The position numbers were made by a program, and so were the translations under genes. A stretch of 64,000 nucleotides of DNA from Orthonyx spaldingii (Eukaryota > Chordata > Aves > Passeriformes > Orthonychidae), in assembly GCA_013397795.1 (NCBI GenBank), contig VZTJ01001778.1, positions 597,323 through 661,322 on the forward strand, written 5' to 3'. Below, piece after piece: positions 40,291 to 52,364 of the stretch. The stretch's first letter is position 1, and every line of letters starts with the position of its first letter. The notes under the pieces are model-generated. The model made no database searches, was not told the origin of the DNA, and worked only from the letters and a program-made list of their open reading frames with translations.

Positions 40291-43200
40291 AGGTTTAGAC
40301 AGCTTATGGTAGGAACTTTAAAAAGTAAAGTACACCAAATTCATCATGGTTGTTGTACCTTGACTACTTACACTGTAGTAACCCTGTCAGATGCTATTCA
40401 GACCATTTCACATGAAGGCATAGGAGCCTTCAGATATTCACAATCACTTCTGATGACTATGTACTGAGAGCTTAATGGCAAACTCCACAACAAAACAAAA
40501 TCTTTTATTTCCCCACTGGTCTTGGCTGTTTTGGCAAAGGTAACATTGCTTGCTGTATGAAGTGGGAGTGGCAATCTTCCAAACCAGCATGACTGGTTTC
40601 AAGAGGGACTAGTTTGACTCTCCTTCCCCGAAAGTGTTTGTCTCAAAAGTAGTTTCTGCTGTTGTACAGAAGCATCAGTTTTAAGTCTCTCAGCATTGCA
40701 AAGCAATCCTTGAAAGAAACAGATTTCTTTCACCAGTACTGGCACTTAAAATAAGACCATATGTCTAAGCTATAATATGCAAGATTTTCCAAAGACAGCT
40801 TATTTTTCTAGTAGGAAATGTAATTTACATAGACTGAACTTTAGTATTCGTTTACAAGATTCATGAGAAAAACTGGCTTCCTTATAGTATAGAAAAAACT
40901 CTTCTCACTGCTCACAGGGAGCAAGCTTTAACACTGCAAAGTCACTAGCCTTACTAGGGACACCAACCCAATTTAGTTATGTCTATCTGCCTCTCACAGT
41001 GGCCAAGAGAAGTAGTTGACTTTTCTAGAAAAAAAGTAAGAACAGGAAAGGCACAATAAGGAGTTGCTTGGAGCTGCTGAAAGAGTACAACAGTAAGCAG
41101 AGAAAACATGCCAAACTGATGTGGCAGAAAGCAATGGAAATGGAAAAGTTAAGCAGAAGGCCCAAGCAGATGGGGAATGAAGAGCCAGGTAAGCAAATGA
41201 AAGAGTAACAGGATTTATTTTCAACAAATAACTGAAAGAGAGCTCAAAGGTAGGAGTCATGGACAAAACAGAGTAAGTCCAACCTGTGTAAGGAACACTA
41301 AGATCAGAGAACACACACGAATGCAAATGTGAAAGCTGAAGAAATGTAGCTCAGACGAATACAAGAAGGAAAAAACAGGTGCTGCAAGTAATTGTGCCAG
41401 AAGAGCTTTGGACTGCTGCAATCTGCTTCACACACACTGCACACACAAAGAACCTTACTTTGCTGTCTGTTCCTAATTATGGCTGGATGGAAAGCTTAAA
41501 TCAGACTGCAAAAGGCTACATTTCTTTTCCCAGGCAGGGGTGGGCAGCATTATCCCACTGGAAGTTCACAAGGATGAACCCAGAACCCCAGTCGGCTTTC
41601 AGCGGGAATTACAAATCGCACAATTTAGAGGGGAATATGAGGGTCCCTCAAACAAAGCAGGTACCCAAAACACGTCATCCACTGGGAAAGCATCTCCCAG
41701 TTTGGCAATTTTTTAAAGTTGGAATCTTTAAATTACTGTGTTGAACCAGAACTGTTTACTAGTCTTCTGTAAAATTAATGCTTTTGTTTAGGGCTTAAAG
41801 GAGTCCATTATTAGTAGTACTACAGAAAACATTAAAAATCCCTCTACTAAATACTCTTAATTTCTTCCACATGTGGGAGAATGAACTAAGAGGCATTTAG
41901 AGATTTCAAATCTTTTACATTCTAAAGTAGGGACACAGATTGTGAAAGGTACATATGCAACTCCAATAAACACAGATAATTAGAAAATTCTGAATTTATG
42001 TGTACAGAATCCACATTTATCCTGTTACACATACAGACATCTTCTTGACAAACTAGGCAACTTCCTCCATAGACTACACAATTTGCCAGAGAAACATCTT
42101 CTGGCACAAACAAATAAATGAAGACGCAAGTTTAAAGTAAAAGTGATTAAGTACCAAAAGTTTCATTTGGGTTGTTTCCTACCATACTATAGTATCTAAT
42201 GCTTGTCATTTCTCAAGTGTCAGTGATAGCCAAGTTTAAGATCTGTTACCTAAAAGTAGGTCAGGAGAACCTCTTGGCTGGGCTCATGTAGCTCTGCAGA
42301 TCAGTAGATCTTGTACTAACAACTGTGTCAAGTTTGAATGCCTTCTCATTCTTCGCTATCAGTTACACTGTTAAAGAAATCTGCCTGTTCAAAACCAAAA
42401 ACTAGTCAACTCACCTCCTTCTAAAAGGAATTTTACATTACAGGAAATTCAGAGTCCTTCAGATATAAAACATTTTTGCTTGTTTATTTGTTTCACATGA
42501 AACCTCGAGTGAAAATACACAGCATTGGCAGAAGTCCACAATAAAATCCCAGAGACTTCAGCATACCTTCTAACCCATTAAACTTTCTCTAGATCATTAG
42601 GTATGTTTTCACTCACTTCAGACAAATGCCCAACAGTATTACAAAAATCACCATTGCTTACTCTGTTTAAGAAACAACACTCATTTCTTTCTGCTCTTTG
42701 CTTTCCATAAGTTTCCCAGGCATTTGTACTGATTTCAGATGTCTGGTTTGACTTTAGGGGTGGATTATTTAATAAAGAAATGGTAACATCCATAAATAAT
42801 ACTGCAGGCAGCTTGAATAAAACAGAATCCAAGTAAAAGAAAACACATTATTATAAAAGTCCCCTTCTTCCTCCATCATTGCTCCACAAATCCAACCACA
42901 TCATGGGCTCTGAAATGGCTGACCAGAAATTGAGAATATCTGCTCAGGTTAGCACTATGTGATAGATAATTATCACTGGAGAGGGAGCAGGTCTAGGCTG
43001 CTTTCTATTGTTCGATTTTTTTTTCCTTCTAAAGAGAGGAAACCACTAAAATACATCCCGAGCTTTCTTCAAAATTAGATGCAAAAACGTCTACATGCCA
43101 ACAGTAGACAGTTTAAAGGGGCTGCAATTCAGATGCCCTACATAGGCTAGTTCTTAGGGGCAGATAAATGCTAACTGAAAAAAACCCCAAACTTGCTTCC

Positions 43201-43867
43201 CCCTTTGACAAGAGCACTCAAAAAAATGTTTTAGTTACAACTCCGTGGTTGTAGTGAACTCTCACATCACTAAATATTCTCCTGGCAGCTAAAGTCTCCA
43301 TTAAAGCAATTATAAACTTTATTTCTAAAGTGTTTGATTTAGAAAAAATTTTGCCCTTAAGTTGATAAAATGTCCATGAGAGATATCAAACCACGGATGA
43401 CAACACGTTACACTAGTCCCTCTGTAACACTTGCAAAAACCGACAGAAATTCCCTATTGGGATGAAAAATGAAAGACAGAACAACAGATAAGAAACAATG
43501 TGTGGTTTCGGGTTAATTTCCTTTAGCAGCACCTAACCCTGCACATATGTGGCACTTTGGCTGTATCAAAGTGAAAAGAGAAATGCTGGTTTTAACCAGA
43601 TAATTTACAGTCCTGCATAACTCATAAAATCAGTAAGTGCATACTTAACCATCTGAACCATCCTTACCCATTTAAATTAGTTTTCTTTGTTCCCTAGAAG
43701 TCAGATGTCACTACCATGAATCAATTTGAACAAAGTCTTTTTAAAAAATATAGGAAAACAGTTAACAACTAGACATTATTTTAAGAGAGCAAGTGTTTAT
43801 AATGTGGTTATCCATGAAGTCCAAACCATTGCTATATACATACAGTTCACGACAACCAAAAATAAAA

Positions 43868-44410
43868 GAGAATCATGCAGCTTGGAAGGGCCTTAAGGAG
43901 GTCCACTAGTCCAGTCCTACTCAGAGCAGGTCCAGCTGGGCCAGGGTGCTCAGGATCATCTCCAGGTGAGTACTGAGTCTCTCCAAGGATGGAGATTCCA
44001 ATTCTTTCTAAGTAGCCCTCCACTGCACTTGACTATCCTCAATCTTTCCTTCTATTTTTCCTCAGAGCTATTTCAAATTTCCCATACTCAAACTTGTCTT
44101 AATGGCCTCTGACCCTTTCACCGTGTCACCAGGTGACCCAGGCTTTCTTCTACAGGGTTGCCTTCTTTCCACTTATTTCCCAGCCTGTCCTCTTGCACAG
44201 AGTTATTCCATCCTAATTGCTGGGCTGCTCATCTCTCTTTATCTAAATTCATGATATTCCTGTCAGACCATTTTTCCATCGTTTCTAGGTCACTCCAAAA
44301 AGCAGCCTGCCTTCTAACATGTGCAGTCCTCAGGCTTGCAGATAGTGCAGTCTGTCTCATTACACAGCTTATTCATACAGATGCTAAATTGTTCAGCCCA
44401 TTATGCTTTA
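43868..44410 (-). mobile_element. CR1 LINE fragment, minus orientation (about 540 bp)
   Basis: Plus-strand text 'agaatcatgcagcttggaag' followed by 'ggtccactagtccagtccta', 'ctcagagcaggtccagctgg', 'ctccaaggatggagattcca' and 'cacttgactatcctc' is the reverse complement of the CR1 3' region. Further on, 'aatggcctctgaccctttca', 'tctaggtcactccaaaaagc', 'agcctgccttctaacatgtg' and a 'gcttgcagatagtgcag' segment correspond to the end of the CR1 reverse transcriptase frame read backwards. The copy is old, with many substitutions. The open frame at 44158-44475 (+) lies largely within it, antisense to the LINE, and is not a gene. Confidence 0.85.
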
Positions 44411-45734
44411 ACCACAGTATTTCATTATCTGAAATACTAATTTTGTTCTACTTCCCAGTGGAACAGAAATCATAAGTAGAGCATAAAGGTAATGGTCTAA
44501 ACTGAGCAGCTCTCAACACTGCTCCTAAGTTCTCCTCTCATACGAGCAAAATTCAGAATGAGCCACACGTAATTGCTGTGATATCCACGTGAATTTTAAC
44601 TTGCTCTTTGAAGGCTTTTCTTATATTGTTGAGATATGCTTTCTTTCCTTATCTTCCCTAGGCGTGGTTGGCCTTCCTTCAACCTCTACTCCCTGTGGTC
44701 CTTGACAGGATTTTCTGGATCATGGGGTTTATTTGGGTTTATATTTTGTTTCTAAATTCAGGTTTTTAGAAATTGAAAGGATAAGCTTGCAATAATTCTT
44801 CGAAAATGAAAAAAAAAGTTGCAGAAATACTTCTTTAAAGATAATTGCAAGCATTTATTTTCACATTCTCATTTTAGAAAATGAGTAAGAGGTTCTAAGA
44901 AACCTCTTCTAACGTCATCTTTTTCTGGACAGAATATAGCGGCTAATTTGTTTCTCTGTTCAACGGGTGAATACTCTGCAACAAAAGAAAACATAATAAA
45001 TATCCGATAATTACTAGCAGCTTTACTGTGTTTATTTGAATCAAACTTTTCAATTTTGAGGCAAATTTTTGTGGTAGCATCTACTGGTCTTCCATGAGAA
45101 ACTTTTCGTTGGGATTATGAAAACTGGGAAGATTAATGTAACCTCATTTTCTCTAATTAACAACATCACATTATCCATAGTTTAATGTAAACTACTAATG
45201 GTGGAAAGATAGATATCTTGTGTTCTTTGTACTGTCCTAACTAATTAATATTGCTTCTAAGTTAGATCATAGGAATATTTATAGTCCCAATATAATTTTT
45301 TTGTTTCAGCATCATTCTTAGATAATTAGAGACAGAAAAATTTTTTTCCTTAGTATTTATATTGTGTTTACTCACATTATTTGACAAATTAGAAAAAAAA
45401 CCTAAAGTCTGACTTACTTTGTAAAAGAATGACATTGCTTGAGGGATTTCTTTTAGGTCAATTTTGAGACTTGAACAGTTTTAAGTAAAAAAAGAAACAA
45501 AAAAAAAAACAACAGTGGACACTGCAGAAATACTAAAGGATTATCAAACCCATCAATATTGTATTGTTAAACACCTGCAATTTTCACAGTTCAACAATAA
45601 TTTCCTACAGTACCTGTTAATTGATTAATATATTTTAAGGTAGAATTCCCAAAGGGATCATTTTCATCTGCATACAAAAAAGTAATTCAGAATACTATTT
45701 TTTTAAACACTACAGATGGTAAGAAGTGTCATCA

Positions 45735-45755
45735 AGGGAGGGGGAAGAGGGAGGG

Positions 45756-45787
<32 letters not shown>
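45735..45787 (+). repeat. Purine tract ending in a (GA)13 microsatellite
   Basis: The plus strand runs 'gggagggggaagagggaggg' into 'aggca' and then GAGA... from 45761 to 45787, with only one pyrimidine (C at 45759) in 53 bases. Long purine/pyrimidine-asymmetric tracts of this type can adopt triplex structures under torsion. Whether this one does so is not visible from sequence. The overlapping minus-strand open frame at 45710-46144 derives its Ser/Leu run from this tract. Confidence 0.92.
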
Positions 45788-45791
<4 letters not shown>

Positions 45792-47811
45792 CTCTCATGC
45801 GGTTTCAGCTCAAACTCTGCAGATATCAAGACCTGGCAGACCTCTGTGTGTGCTCTTGTCCAACACAGGACCAGCCCACATAAACTCAACACAGACGGTT
45901 GTGCCAGGCTGGATCGCACGGAGGAAATCACAAACTCCAGCCAAGCAGTTACATGAGCAACAGCCCTGCTGGATGTGCCAACAGAAGAATGCTTTTGGAA
46001 GAGCAGTTCCTGTTGTCTAAAACAGCAGCAAAGCCATTGCTGACAAAACACTTCCTCCTGCAGGCACACACTCCATCTCCATGAGAGGGTTCTACTGACA
46101 CAGCTGTATCGGCAGAGCCTCTGTTCAGCCTTCCATAAAATCACTGCCCATCCCTCTCCAAGTGAACTTTCAAGAGCTCTTCACATCATTACTATTAAAA
46201 AAAAAAGAAGGTCTGGTTAAATAATTTTGGTCTGTATCTTGTTTCTGCTCAACAGCCTGTGCAAACCACCCTCTAAACACATACACACACAAAAAAACTG
46301 CTTCAATCTGGTCACGCATTTGCAACCAAATGAAATGGAAACTAATATGTAACCCTAGTTAATGCAGTACTATGTCTGAAATTAAAGAGTGTTGTTACTC
46401 TCTTTGCTAAGGGAGAGCAGATAGCAATGTCACACATGTCATTTTTTGAAGCAGGGAAGGGGAAAAGGAACATCAATCAGGACACTTTCCCAGTAGAACA
46501 CATTTTTACAACCTGAAGTGTTCCAGGCCCTTGAATGAGGTGATTCTTGCATGCACTTCATCAGCTTTCTCTTCTAGAAATATAAGAGAAAACCTAACTA
46601 CTCTGACAATAAAAAAAAACATTCTGGAATCCTTTCAAGCTGGGACCCTTAGAAATGCTGAAGTACGCAATTTGTATTCTGCTTTGGTTTTGCAACCTAC
46701 CTCAAAATCCCTATCCAGACCTGCTCTATAGCCTACAAATGAATGTTTTACATTTTGTCAAGGATAAGCGTCTAACCATCAGAAAGATTTACAGAACCAT
46801 GCAAAAACAATTTTCCAGGTGATCGTTCTAATATAGGAATATTTAACTCTGGAAGTCTTTTCCTACGTATACACACATCAGTGAACCAAAATAAAAATCA
46901 GAGGATACATCACCAATATTAATAAATATAAATACTGCTGTATGTTCTTTCCTGCACTTTCCATACTGTGAGAATTCATGGAAAAGTTGGCCTGCAGATG
47001 GTCTTACAAGCTATCAGAACATGGTTTACCTAAAAAGCTGGTTCTTTGTTCCGTTCTTCATTTCCACATTTTGGTAAAACAAGCTCTGAGATCCCTTCAC
47101 TAATTTGTTTTATGGGGTTTGTGCCTTGAATGAATATGCAGAAAAATGTATAAATGGAGGGCCTACAAATTTTTTTTGAAACCAGCAGAATTTAAATGCT
47201 GCATGTTCCTGCCAGCATGAGGAGCTGCAGACAGACTAGGATCCTGGCAGCAGGTCAGAAATGGGTGAGTAAGGCTGGTAGACTCTTCCCCATTTGAACC
47301 CTAGATCAGATGCAACTGTTTGCATCTGAATTGGCACTAAGCAATAACAAGACAGATTTTATAACATGATACTACCAGCTCAACAGCATAAAGGCAGTCA
47401 GCTATTTAATTACTTTTAATATCTCCTATAAAATAGAACTTTATCTAGACATTAGACAGGAAGATAGCAATAGCCACTGAGTAGTGGTAAGAGATGCAGG
47501 AATTTTAGCACTAGGTTTGATTACTCTGCATTACTACGTGCTATGTAACTAGTAGCTATGGACATTGGACTCCACCTAATTTTTAGAATGCTGGGTACAG
47601 TAAGCACAGCGGAAGTATTTTCATCACTCTGACTCAGGGACTCTATCTTATATTCACACAGAACAAGCACTGCTCCCAAGTGAGAAGGTTCTCTCTAAGC
47701 TATTTCTATGTATAAAGTGGAAAAAAGCAAAAGCATGTTGTACATAGACAGGTCTACATGTCAATTTTTTCACTCTTTTATTATTACATTCTATGAAATA
47801 ATGTACTTCTC

Positions 47812-47912
47812 TCGACTACAGCAAACTATCTGTAGGTAGCAAGCCAGTAGCATTTTAAGTTGCCTTTGCTAATTTTAACAACTCACTCAGCTGGGGCAGA
47901 TGACAGCTTGGA
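47812..47912. repeat. Unclassified dispersed repeat, copy 1
   Basis: 'ctcgactacagcaaactatc', 'tgtaggtagcaagccagtag', 'tttaagttgcctttgctaa' and 'ttttaacaactcactcagct' followed by 'ggggcagatgacagcttgg' align in the same order and strand with the segment at 49868-50016. The last block matches at about 9 of 10 positions. The two copies are about 2.1 kb apart. It does not resemble CR1 or the LTR described here. Confidence 0.7.
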
Positions 47913-48525
47913 AGAGCAATGACTGGACACTCCCAGGAAAGTGCTGCCCGCATTTGGTACATGTCTAATCTCACTGATCTTATTAGAGGTGAAATTCTCT
48001 CACTTCCTTGTTATGAGAAGAATGGTTGCTCAAGCAGGAAAAAACCACAGTATATCAGCACTAACTTTGAGCCACAGCAACACCATAAATTGCGTCTGAT
48101 TAAAGTGAGATTTGTATAAAGGCTATGGTCTTATCCTGCATGGATTTAAACCACAGCATACATCTGTGTACATTTAAAACATACGATGAAACATTTTTAC
48201 TCCACTAAAACATGTTGGGGCCTACAGAATTGCCTAAACCCCAACAACTAAGGGTTTTGAATCCCTTATTTCTTAATGATACATATTAGGTACACACACA
48301 TTAGGTATTTTGCTTAAACAGGAGGCAGTCTTTTGAATCAAGTTTCCCAGCTGCTACCACTCCCAGTATTTTGCTCATGTTGTAGAACAGTCTTGGAGCA
48401 CTTGAAGTGAATTCTTTTTGGATAAAAACCAGTTACAAGATAGGTTCCAGGAGTTCATCTAATATGCCTGAGCTGTAAGCAGACGTTCACTTCATGGGAT
48501 CAGACTACAGTTAGCTCAAAAGCAC

Positions 48526-48635
48526 AAAAAAAACCCCCAAACAAAAAACAACTGAATACAAAACCACCACAAATATTCTGCTCCCTACCAAAGAAAACAA
48601 AAAAAACCCCAACCAAACAAAAAATAAAACCATTT
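48526..48635. repeat. A-rich low-complexity tract with A/C runs
   Basis: About 110 bases dominated by A with blocks of C ('aaaaaaaacccccaaacaaa', 'aaaaaaccccaaccaaac', 'aaaaaataaaacc'), interrupted by ordinary sequence near 48570-48590. No unit repeats precisely. Confidence 0.75.
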
Positions 48636-49544
48636 TTTAAATAGCTCCGAGCCTCAAAATCTCATTAAAAAATCTTTATCACTGTATATTGTGGTTGTCT
48701 GATCTACAGATCTATGCTATTTGCTATTGAAAATACAGGCCATAAACTGCAGTATTTACTACCTGCACACAGTTTGCAAATCTATACATGTGAGCACATA
48801 ACTTTAATTAAGATATAGGAGACTGGTATGGAAACTATTCTAATATGACCACAGGCTACAGCAAGTGTTCTGTTTTTCTCTCCAACAGAATAAAGAAAAA
48901 TGTCACATTCTTTTTTATTATGTACTTGTTAGATTTCCACTGACACGTTAACATAAGCAGGAATAATATGATTAAATTATTCTGCGTTGTGCAGTCATAA
49001 GAATTGCACATGACTCAGAACAACTGCAAATTGAAAAAAACAGCCAGTAACTCCAAGAGAAACTACAGCAGCAGATTTTGGCTTTCTCCCTGAAGAGGTT
49101 CCTGACCAGTGGAGATTTTGACTCATGAAGGCTTTTTTTGTGCTATTTCTATTCTATTATCATTGATTAGGCCAAGTGCAGCCCCCATATGTCTTCTTTA
49201 TTGCTAGCCAAACTTTACAGTTTACTGGTATCTCTTGTAACTTCATAGTTAGCAAACCTCTAGCAGACAAGTTTCTTCTCTAGTCACCAAGATAGCTGAG
49301 CCTGTAGAGCTCCAGCCTGTTTGAGGGTCTAAGACCACAAGAAGGAAGGTGATCAGTTAGCCAGTCAATGCCATGGAAGCAGACAGCACATTCAGCAACC
49401 TTTCAGTGCAATGGGACAAGCTTTTTGAGGAACACAAGGGTAAAAGCATACAGACATCCCCCTTTTCTCTAGGCTATAGGTCCACCAGGCTCCTTTTTAT
49501 CTGGTTTCATCACATTCACATGAGTTGCAGTATTTTGAAGCAGT

Positions 49545-49615
49545 TTCTGCTTTGAGCAAAAAGCTGGACTAGATAAGCTCCCGTTCAACCTAAATTATTC
49601 TGTGACTCTGAGTCT
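49545..49615 (+). mobile_element. CR1 LINE 3'-terminal scrap
   Basis: 'aaaaagctggactagataag' then 'ctcccgttcaacctaaatta' and 'ttctgtgactctgagtctc' matches the last 60-70 bases of CR1: the TTGGACTAGATGATCTCC, TTCCAACCTAAA and ATTCTGTG repeats. It is a very short 5'-truncated copy. The upstream sequence is not recognisably CR1. Confidence 0.8.
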
Positions 49616-49867
49616 CAGTTTCTAGGCTACTATTAAGGCATCCAGAAAACACTGAGAATCTAATCAGACCTCAAAGCTGTAAAACTACTTTAAGAAAGGT
49701 ACTTGGAATAGGAACAGCTGAGAGCTGAAAAGAAACAGAAGAAACAGAGAATGAAAGATTCCAAAAATCAGAGACAGAATTCTAGCAAGACCAATTGCCC
49801 CCTTTTCCAAGCGAGTAAAATCAGTTATGACAGCAAGACAGACCATCCTTGCTACATGCTTTGAACT

Positions 49868-50016
49868 TCCAACTATAGCAGCCTGTCTGTAGGTTGCTAG
49901 CCAAGTTTCAAAGAGTTTCAAGTTGTCATTGCTAGATTTAGTATTCTTTATTTAGTAACAGAGGTACTAGCTACTTTAACAATTCACTCAGCTGGAGCAG
50001 AAGACAGCTTGAAATA
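49868..50016. repeat. Unclassified dispersed repeat, copy 2
   Basis: 'tccaactatagcagcctg', 'tctgtaggttgctagccaag', 'gtttcaagttgtcattgcta' and 'ctttaacaattcactcagct' followed by 'ggagcagaagacagcttg' parallel the copy at 47812-47912. This copy carries an insertion of roughly 40 bases ('tagtattctttatttag...') before the final block. The shared order of four blocks makes chance unlikely. Confidence 0.7.
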
Positions 50017-50509
50017 GTTGGTGTGGAGGCTTTTCAAACCTTTCTTTTATGTCTCCTCTGCAGCACACTTGGACTGTGGCTTGCAGTTTCATTTCCATGC
50101 ACCAAAACCTCAGAGAGATCTAAATGAGCTGAGGAGAGTAAAAACAACAGGGGTATGGAAAATAAATAAAATCATCACAGCTTAGTTATTCTGTAGACCC
50201 AGTAAGAAGGTTCTCCATCTGTGAAATTAAGTTCTTTAATGATGATGGGATTGTTCACTTAGTAATTATTAGAAGAATTCCTTGAAATTACTGTGAACAA
50301 TTTTGCTTCAGAAACAGCTCCAGACAGCCTCCTCTTGGGCCAGAAAGAGCAGGATGGAATGAGAACTAGAGGGTTCTGATAGCCCTTCCCCCTGCAACAG
50401 CTATTTACACGAACAGAACAAACATTTACCTGAGTAAGTATTTCCCCAACTTCCTGAGAAGCTGCCCTAGTTACTCTGTATTTCCTTTACAGAACTGCTG
50501 ATTTTAAAA

Positions 50510-50510
<1 letters not shown>

Positions 50511-50550
<40 letters not shown>
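50511..50550 (+). repeat. (CA)20 microsatellite
   Basis: Forty bases of uninterrupted CA dinucleotide followed by a short A run. It is the longest pure microsatellite in the window and so the likeliest to vary in length. Alternating CA/TG is also a known Z-DNA-prone sequence. Confidence 0.98.
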
Positions 50551-50554
<4 letters not shown>

Positions 50555-50944
50555 AATCCCACTTTCAAAATTCCACAAATAGCAGCAGGAGAACCAGAAA
50601 CACAGTAACTTCTCTTTTCTTACAGTATTCTAAATTTTGTACAATACTGCTAAGAGACTCCTATTCAACAAAATGCAGAAGTTTGACATAGAGGTCGTGC
50701 ACATAGACTATGTGTATGCAAGCATTTCTTCCTCCTCCTGCTGTTTTTATAAGAAGACTATAAATGCTTAGCTGAGTAACTAAAATCTCTTGACTACAGC
50801 AGGTAGCAATAATAGTAATCAGGTACCAGGCTGACAAACTGTTCTTGTTCCTTGAGTACATACAAGGTAAGTCTCTAGATCACAGTTCCCTGTTCTTATG
50901 ATAGCATTTAATCTCCTTAATTTCTGCTAGAAGAACAATATGAT

Positions 50945-52364
50945 AGGACACAAACAATCCAGAAGATTACTGGAAAGTGTCAGAGATTATATGGGAGATT
51001 CTGAGTGAACTAGTCAGGAGTGATGCAGAACTGGATTGGCTTTTCATAGATTAGGAAGACCTGACTGGGGATACAATAATCAATGCCAGCCTTAGGTGTA
51101 ATGACCACTGACTAGTACAGTTCAAGATCCTAAGTGAACAGAAGAAGGCAAGCAGGACATTACAGACAGGACTTAAGCCAAGGGTAAATCATCCCTGATC
51201 AACTTGATTGCCTTCTACAGTAAAATGACTACACTTACGGACAAGGGAAGACAGAATATGTTGTTTATCTCACTTTATGAACGGCTTTGACAACTGGATC
51301 CCAAAAAATCCATGTACCCAAGTTGGGCTATTACATGCAGATGGGTGGACAACCAGATGGGTAAAAAGCTGGATGATGGGGCTCAGAAGGAATCAGTCAA
51401 TGGGTTCTACTGCACCTCCCAGTAAGATTGCTGCAGGAGTCTGTAACAGGACCTGTCTGTTTAACATCTTTATCAATGACATGGAGAGGCAGTGGAGCAC
51501 AAACTCACCAGGTTTGCAGGTGACACCAAACAGGGGCAACTGTGGATATATCCAAGAGCAGGGCTGCCATCCAACGGGACTTAGCCTGGAGGAATGGGCT
51601 GACAGGAACATTACGAAATTTAACAAGGACAAATGCAAAATGCTGCAACCCAGACAGTAAACAATATAGGCCACAGTGATTCAGCCTGGCGACAGACTGG
51701 CTGGCTGGGGAGGAACAGGTCTGTGGAAAAGGACGTGGTGGACAGCAAACTGAGCAGGAGTCACCGGTGTGCACAGGCAAAGGCAGCCAGTGGTACCCTG
51801 GGCTGTATCAGCAGCAGTACAGCATGCCACGGGCTGAGGGAAATGATCACACTGCTTTACTTGGCACTCATTAGACTGCAGAGTCCAACTTTGAGTCCCT
51901 AACACTGGAAAGACATCAATAAACTGGAGCAAGGTCAGTAAACAGCCACCAAGATGATTTGGACTGAAGCACATCCCCAGTTAGGGAACTAGGCTTTTTT
52001 AGCCTGGCAAGGAGAATGTTTTGGGAGGAACCTAAGAGCAGCATTCCAGCACCTATGCTGAGGCTATCTAGAAGACACAGCCAGGCTCTCACAGCAGTAC
52101 ACAGCCAAAGGACAAGAGACAGCAAGCATAAGATAAAAGAGAGGCTCAGACTAAATATATGGAAAAAAGAAATTCCTCCTGAGTACAAACACATACATAG
52201 GTTGCCCAGAAAAGCTGTACAGTTTCTGTCTTAGAGATTTTCATGACCTGACAGGATACAGCCCTGAGCAATCTGTCCTCTCTCCGTATCTCACCCTGCT
52301 TTGAGTAGGAGGTTGGATTCCTGAGATCCCTTTTGACAAGGAATTACATTATGGTTTTATAATG
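50945..52364 (+). mobile_element. CR1 LINE copy with ORF2 remnants, internally deleted (about 1.4 kb)
   Basis: The longest transposon in the window, antisense to ME1. It starts inside the CR1 coding region: a decayed 'caatccagaagattactgga' segment, then 'gccagccttaggtgtaatga' and 'agttcaagatcctaagtga', which belong near the endonuclease/RT junction. It then jumps at about 51175 to 'agccaagggtaaatcatccc' and 'ggacaagggaagacag', which lie roughly a kilobase further on in full-length CR1. RT remnants follow: LFNIFINDM is legible near 51456-51483, and next to it the catalytic FADD box survives only as an AGDT-like stretch in a shifted frame. The 3' region ends in a degenerate octamer tail near 52364. 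It is non-functional because of truncation, deletion, stops and frameshifts. Confidence 0.9.

Noticed and set aside
41379..41744. 121-codon plus-strand open frame in a moderately GC-richer patch
   Set aside because: No domain or repeat signature recognised; its length is within what chance allows across 64 kb.
44158..44475. 105-codon plus-strand open frame
   Set aside because: It overlaps the minus-oriented CR1 fragment and is antisense to the LINE frame.
45710..46144. 144-codon minus-strand open frame
   Set aside because: Its Ser/Leu run is just the (GA)n tract read backwards. The rest is Cys-rich with no domain, and plus-strand frames are open over the same bases.
51277..51660. 127-codon plus-strand open frame and overlapping frames up to 52234
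   Set aside because: They lie inside the decayed CR1 element. The recognisable LFNIFINDM belongs to CR1 reverse transcriptase and the frame is shifted right after it, so none is a host gene.
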